6,116 bases of DNA from Planctomycetaceae bacterium (GTDB lineage: Bacteria; Planctomycetota; Planctomycetia; Planctomycetales; Planctomycetaceae). Every line of letters begins with the position of its first letter. Positions within the stretch are counted from its first letter, which is position 1. Location: assembly GCA_029259875.1 (NCBI GenBank), contig JAJDEK010000203.1, forward strand, positions 1 to 6,116, read 5' to 3'. The position numbers were made by a program, and so were the translations under genes. Of the stretch, positions 4,883 to 6,116 are shown one piece after another. The notes under the pieces were generated by a model. That model had not been told where the DNA came from and did not search any database. It was given only the letters and a program-made list of their open reading frames with translations.

Positions 4883-6116
4883 TCATTTCACTGTCGTATC
4901 TGAAGATGTAGCCTTAGCCAGACGGTGAATGGGTTTGAGAGGGAGCTTGAGTTCGCATTGGCCTGCGAACTGCAATTCGTTCTCTGTTTCTGCTATCGCT
5001 TTGAAAGTCATAATGACTGGTTGAGAGCGTTTCTGTAGTTTACTTTGGGGGATACGGATTAGAAAATCTGTGACTTGGTTCCCACTATCAGGTCGTGTAT
5101 CGCTTTGTGCAACTTGTAATTTTTCTGATTGTGTTAGTGATGATTCAAGTTCACTGGTTTGAAACTTCCGGGGTTGTCGCTCTACACGAGAGAGATAAGC
5201 GCCGGAATATTCCAGACTAATTCTCTTGACTGTTGAACCACTGGGATGAATGCAACTTAGTCGGATTTCAACTAATTTTGGTAACGGGCTTGCTTTCGTA
5301 TTGAGGTTGGTATAGGCAGCGGTCAAAGAGAGTCGCTCCTTGCTTTTGGGAATGCGTATGAGCGTTAGCTGCATGTTCTCGAAGCCGTTGACTTTAATCG
5401 TGACGTTTTGGGGCAGCCGATCCTCTGATTTGAGGTGCAAAAATCCTGAAGCTGTCGCTGAGATCTTGAGTGAAGTCTGCGGGTTGCTTAATAAATTCCA
5501 AGTTCGCAGTGCGGGCCCCGCTAAGAGAAATTTTCCACAATCATAGCCTGGTCGAGGAGTGGTAGACTTCTTTTGAATGGTTCTCTGCAAAGCTTGTTTT
5601 ACAAGATACAGAGACCACTGCCGAAATAGCTCTGGGAAGGGAATCGATGTGAGTTGTTCTATTTTTTCAATTCCGGTGAGTGGATGATGCGTAAATCGGT
5701 ATGGAAAATTGTGAGCAGGCTCGATTTGATTGCACCAGTCCAGAAACAGATTGACGGCTCCCCGGCATCCATGATTTCGCCAGAGGTGAGCGCGGTAATA
5801 ATCGGGTACCACAAGTGGGTAGGATTCGGGGCTACGATAAAACTCGCTGATACGGTAATCACGATTTGTATAACCAGGCTCCATAATGTGAGCAATGCCT
5901 TCGTTCAACCAGTCTTCCTCATCCGCTAACGAGGCAGTATGTAGGTCGATTTGAGCAGAGCGAACACTGGAGACGGCAGCGTGGGTGACTTCATGAGTGA
6001 GAAGATCAAGTAATTCCTGCCCGGGTTGAAGAGTGGAATTGAGATAGAGCATATCGCAATGATTGCTAAATGGTTCAGGAACCGTCTGCCGAAAATCGCT
6101 GGGACGAACAAAACCA
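4883..6116 (-). CDS. Zinc metallopeptidase of the gluzincin (peptidase MA-like) type, N-terminus beyond the window
   Basis: The reading frame has no stop up to the right edge, so the gene is cut at its 5' end. The ATG at 6052 is internal, because the 21 codons before it continue the domain (PSDFRQTVPEPFSNHCDMLYLN). Numbering from the first whole codon at the edge, HEVTH (41-45) is the zinc motif with the catalytic glutamate at 42. W-L-N-E-G (69-73) supplies the third zinc ligand, Glu72, as in M1-like and peptidase MA-like gluzincins. A helical region follows (to about 185), including FPELFRQWSLYLVKQAL. The C-terminal 200 residues are rich in beta strands (LKISATASGFLHL, VTIKVNGFENMQLTLIRI) and look like one or two beta-sandwich domains that may bind substrate or the surface. 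Activity and secretion are inferred; the signal peptide would lie outside the window. Substrate unknown. Confidence 0.8.
   Translation of the reverse strand, partial: GFVRPSDFRQTVPEPFSNHCDMLYLNSTLQPGQELLDLLTHEVTHAAVSSVRSAQIDLHTASLADEEDWLNEGIAHIMEPGYTNRDYRISEFYRSPESYPLVVPDYYRAHLWRNHGCRGAVNLFLDWCNQIEPAHNFPYRFTHHPLTGIEKIEQLTSIPFPELFRQWSLYLVKQALQRTIQKKSTTPRPGYDCGKFLLAGPALRTWNLLSNPQTSLKISATASGFLHLKSEDRLPQNVTIKVNGFENMQLTLIRIPKSKERLSLTAAYTNLNTKASPLPKLVEIRLSCIHPSGSTVKRISLEYSGAYLSRVERQPRKFQTSELESSLTQSEKLQVAQSDTRPDSGNQVTDFLIRIPQSKLQKRSQPVIMTFKAIAETENELQFAGQCELKLPLKPIHRLAKATSSDTTVK

Noticed and set aside
5654..5929. 91-codon plus-strand frame opposite the peptidase gene
   Set aside because: It lies entirely antisense to the helical part of the peptidase domain, which is clearly coding. 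No ribosome binding site or domain is visible.

Overview
The window looks like ordinary chromosomal DNA from a planctomycete. I infer this from the protein set, not from any marker gene: small exported or membrane-anchored proteins with no recognisable family, a solitary Hpt domain protein with an AHQLKGA core, an exported alpha/beta hydrolase, an LptF/LptG-type permease, and a secreted-type HExxH peptidase. Shine-Dalgarno signals are patchy, which also fits that group. The sequence alone does not name a genus. There are no RNA genes, CRISPR repeats, insertion sequences, phage genes or integrase genes.

Layout, left to right. Positions 1-245 are AT-rich non-coding DNA with small inverted repeats. 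Positions 246-494 (+) encode an 82-residue single-pass membrane protein. Positions 666-1721 (+) encode an exported alpha/beta hydrolase with a visible Ser-Asp-His triad. Positions 1744-2922 (-) encode an LptF/LptG-family lipopolysaccharide export permease. Positions 2923-3339 are a 417-base divergent intergenic region holding a good minus-strand promoter candidate and a 16-base imperfect direct repeat. Positions 3340-3696 (+) encode a stand-alone histidine phosphotransfer (Hpt) protein. Positions 3733-4083 (-) encode a 116-residue helical protein of unknown function. Positions 4084-4380 are a second divergent intergenic region with a promoter-like element, two dyads and a leader stem-loop. Positions 4381-4869 (+) encode a 162-residue membrane-anchored or exported protein of unknown function. 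Positions 4883-6116 (-) are the C-terminal part of a gluzincin-type metallopeptidase whose N-terminus lies beyond the right edge.

The genes do not form an operon. From the hydrolase onward they alternate strand and make three consecutive tail-to-tail pairs with gaps of 22, 36 and 13 bases, separated by two wide divergent promoter regions. Functionally the set leans towards the cell envelope (permease, exported hydrolase, peptidase, two small membrane proteins) plus one phosphorelay component, but nothing shows that the genes act together. I found no convincing new multi-gene system. The items most worth following are the two uncharacterised proteins at 3733-4083 and 4381-4869, the orphan Hpt protein, and the regulatory DNA upstream of 4381.
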